From Bacteriovoracaceae bacterium (GTDB taxonomy: Bacteria > Bdellovibrionota > Bacteriovoracia > Bacteriovoracales > Bacteriovoracaceae), in NCBI GenBank assembly GCA_003245675.1, contig QKCN01000062.1, forward strand, positions 1 to 64,000: a stretch of DNA of 64,000 nucleotides. Reading direction: 5' to 3'. Each line of letters begins with the position of its first letter. Position 1 is the stretch's first letter. Positions 62,372 to 64,000 of this stretch are shown here, one piece after another. The translations under genes and the position numbers were made by a program. The notes below the pieces were generated by a model. It saw only the letters and a list, made by a program, of their open reading frames with translations. It searched no databases and was not told the origin of the DNA.

Positions 62372-62815
62372 ATGGGAATGACATTAGCTTTTATTGGAAT
62401 TGGTATTATGGTTGGACTCGCAGGTTGTGGTAGTGCTATTGGTACAGCAATTGGCGGAAGTGCCACGCTTGGTGCTTTAAAGAAAAAAGAAGATGGCTTT
62501 GGTAGCTTCATGGTTCTTTCTGCTCTTCCTGGAACACAAGGTCTTTATGGCTTTGGTGGTTTCTTTATTTTGATGGGTAAATTGACTCCAGAACTAACAA
62601 TGTTCCAAGGGGCGGCCATTTTAGGTGCAGGTATTGCTCTTGGTCTTGCTGGTCTTATTTCTGCCATCCAACAAGGAAAAGTTTGTGCCAATGCGATTTC
62701 TGCCATTGCTGCAGGACAAGATGCTTTTGGTAAAGGTATGATCCTCGCCGTTTTTCCTGAGCTTTATGCGATTGTGGCTTTCGCTGCGACCTTCCTTATT
62801 GGCGCACTACTCTAG
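62372..62815 (+). CDS. V-type ATPase proteolipid subunit K with Na+ ligands
   Basis: 147 aa, two fused hairpins (four TM). GCGSAIGTAIGGSATLG and the second-half AIQQGKVCANAISAIA are typical of the c-ring rotor. Aligned with Enterococcus hirae NtpK (L61, T64, Q65, Q110, E139), the ligands fall on L52, T55, Q56 (ALPGTQGLYGF), Q101 (QQGKV) and E130 (FPELYAI). All five are identical, which predicts Na+ transport. AAGGAG precedes the ATG. A 12-bp terminator follows the stop. Confidence 0.93.
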   Translation: MGMTLAFIGIGIMVGLAGCGSAIGTAIGGSATLGALKKKEDGFGSFMVLSALPGTQGLYGFGGFFILMGKLTPELTMFQGAAILGAGIALGLAGLISAIQQGKVCANAISAIAAGQDAFGKGMILAVFPELYAIVAFAATFLIGALL

Positions 62816-62841
62816 TTCTTCAAGAAAAAGACAATAAAAAG

Positions 62842-62873
62842 AAACCCCTGCTCAACGAGCAGGGGTTTTTATT
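62842..62873. terminator. Terminator of the V-ATPase operon
   Basis: AAACCCCTGCTC and GAGCAGGGGTTT form a perfect 12-bp stem with a 3-nt loop, flanked by A and T tracts. It can end both the ATPase operon and the opposing kinase gene. Confidence 0.92.
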
Positions 62874-62905
62874 TTAATCATCTAAACATTTATTTATACC
62901 CACAT

Positions 62906-64000
62906 CTAGGATAACGAAATATATTTGGTTATTTCAGAAAGAAGCGCCTGTTTACGAATTGGCTTAGCAACATGCCCATCAAAACCAGCATCAAAACAGA
63001 GTTGAATATCTTCGTCATAGGCATGGGCCGAAAAAGCAATGATCTTCTTTGGATTTTCTTGAGCAATCTTTTCTTGCTCTCGAATTCTTTTGCAAGCGGT
63101 CAAGCCATCAAGTACAGGCATTTGCAGATCCAATAAAATTAAGTCATAAACATTGTGCTCAATTTTATCCAAAGCCTCTTTCCCATTGACTGCTAAGTCC
63201 AAAGAGACATTTTCATCGCGCAAGAAGACCTTCACCAGCTCTCTATTATCAATATCATCATCGACATACAAAATACGACCTTGCAAGCGACGGGCCGGAA
63301 TATCTGTTTCTTTTTCAACATCAACGAGGAACTCATCACTTGGCTCACTGACTGGAATATAAAAACTAAAGACACATCCATGATTAGCAGAGGTTTGTAC
63401 AAGAATCTCTCCACTCATGTGATCAAGTAATTTTTTAGTTAAGAAAAGTCCTAGTGCAGATCCCTTATACTTACAAGTCATGACTGAGTGAAAGTAGTCT
63501 TTTTCTGTATCATTAAAAAGATCTAAGAACAGCTTCTTCTCATCATCACATATTCCAACTCCAGAATCCTGAACTTCAAAATACAGACGATCTTTCACCA
63601 TAAAAAGACGAATTTCGATAATTCCCTTTTCAGAAAAGTTTATACAATTAGAAAGAACACTGATAATAATTTGTCTTAAATGACGAGAGTCTTCCCAAAT
63701 GACATCTGGTACTTCTTGGCTAACTTTTAAGAAGAACTCTAATTCTCTTCCCTCTAATAGGATCGATGAATGAGATAAAATCTCATCTAAAAACCCCCGT
63801 ATAGAGATTACTTCCTTTTTGCTAATTAAAACATCACTTTCCAAATTGGAAACATTGAGAATGGATTCAACCGTATTTTGAAAGTAACTCTGGGCTCGCA
63901 ATAAGCGACCTGAATATAGAGGTGCTTTTCCATTATGTTCTCTTTTATATTCAGAAATTAGTTCTTCCGTAAAACCAAGCATGGCATTCAAAGGCGTTCG
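62906..64000 (-). CDS. Hybrid histidine kinase/response regulator, cut by window end
   Basis: The ORF runs off the right edge. Beyond the track start, the last bases translate to RTPLNAMLGF, the tail of the phospho-acceptor H box, so the His lies just outside the window. Then come the dimerisation helix, an HATPase domain with N box (SVLSNCINFSEKG), G1 (VQDSGVGIC) and G2 (KGSALGLFLTKKLLDHM). A receiver domain follows, with RILYVDDDIDNRE, the phospho-Asp in LILLDLQMPVLDG, and AHVAKP-type GHVAKPI. Partner and signal unknown. It converges on the V-ATPase operon. Confidence 0.93.
   Translation of the reverse strand, partial: RTPLNAMLGFTEELISEYKREHNGKAPLYSGRLLRAQSYFQNTVESILNVSNLESDVLISKKEVISIRGFLDEILSHSSILLEGRELEFFLKVSQEVPDVIWEDSRHLRQIIISVLSNCINFSEKGIIEIRLFMVKDRLYFEVQDSGVGICDDEKKLFLDLFNDTEKDYFHSVMTCKYKGSALGLFLTKKLLDHMSGEILVQTSANHGCVFSFYIPVSEPSDEFLVDVEKETDIPARRLQGRILYVDDDIDNRELVKVFLRDENVSLDLAVNGKEALDKIEHNVYDLILLDLQMPVLDGLTACKRIREQEKIAQENPKKIIAFSAHAYDEDIQLCFDAGFDGHVAKPIRKQALLSEITKYISLS

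Noticed and set aside
1-64000. CRISPR array, prophage, IS element or tRNA-linked island
   Set aside because: No regularly spaced direct repeats, transposase, integrase, phage structural genes or tRNA genes were seen. The window reads as core and envelope-related chromosome.

Overview
The window is about 64 kb of dense bacterial chromosome with moderately low GC. It carries roughly 57 protein genes in short operons on both strands. I see no rRNA, tRNA, IS element, prophage or CRISPR array. The gene set points to a motile Gram-negative bacterium of the former Deltaproteobacteria. Evidence includes lipoproteins, Pal, KdsA/KdsC, an RND/TolC efflux set, many exported hydrolases, three chemoreceptors and a CxxC-type zinc protein (10145..10576) of a kind I associate with that group. 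Bdellovibrionota (Bacteriovorax/Bdellovibrio relatives) is my best guess, but it is an inference from gene content and not a proven assignment.

0-10 kb: a truncated lipoprotein; a SpoIID/LytB lytic enzyme with an N-acetylmuramoyl-L-alanine amidase; a stand-alone Cache protein followed by a chemoreceptor; a four-gene run of small secreted proteins led by a five-unit cysteine-repeat protein; a uracil-DNA glycosylase-like protein; a UvrC without its C-terminal HhH domain. 10-18 kb: a Tyr/Gly-rich secreted protein, MurJ, and a K+-dependent membrane pyrophosphatase. 18-26 kb: a TetR-TolC-adaptor-RND operon with two extra exported proteins, and GpsA. Its promoter has a palindromic operator in the 17-bp spacer. 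The pump lacks the usual proton-relay residues and its adaptor is very short.

26-36 kb: exported proteins and three exported peptidase-like genes (S28, S41/PDZ, HExxH), KdsC and KdsA, and a sulfur module (CoA-disulfide/persulfide reductase with rhodanese plus two YeeE/YedE half-transporters). 36-41 kb: two chemoreceptors that share an unusual C-terminal tail, then a GC-richer non-coding stretch with several helices that looks like a structured RNA or leader. 41-50 kb: a SerA-like dehydrogenase, PurA, a cation/proton antiporter with CBS domains, a HIT protein, a GYF-domain membrane protein and a ureohydrolase. Two similar hairpin modules sit just after terminators in front of serA and purA.

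50-64 kb: Pal, a DUF4398-like lipoprotein and a CpoB/YbgF-like protein run into tsaD-rsmA-smpB. Next come the decayed end of an outer-membrane barrel gene, a complete DUF2764-type V-ATPase operon (E-DUF2764-A-B-D-I-K), and a hybrid histidine kinase cut by the window end. The proteolipid carries all five Na+ ligands known from the Enterococcus hirae enzyme. The pyrophosphatase is of the K+-dependent class that includes Na+ pumps. Together they suggest that sodium is a coupling ion in this organism.
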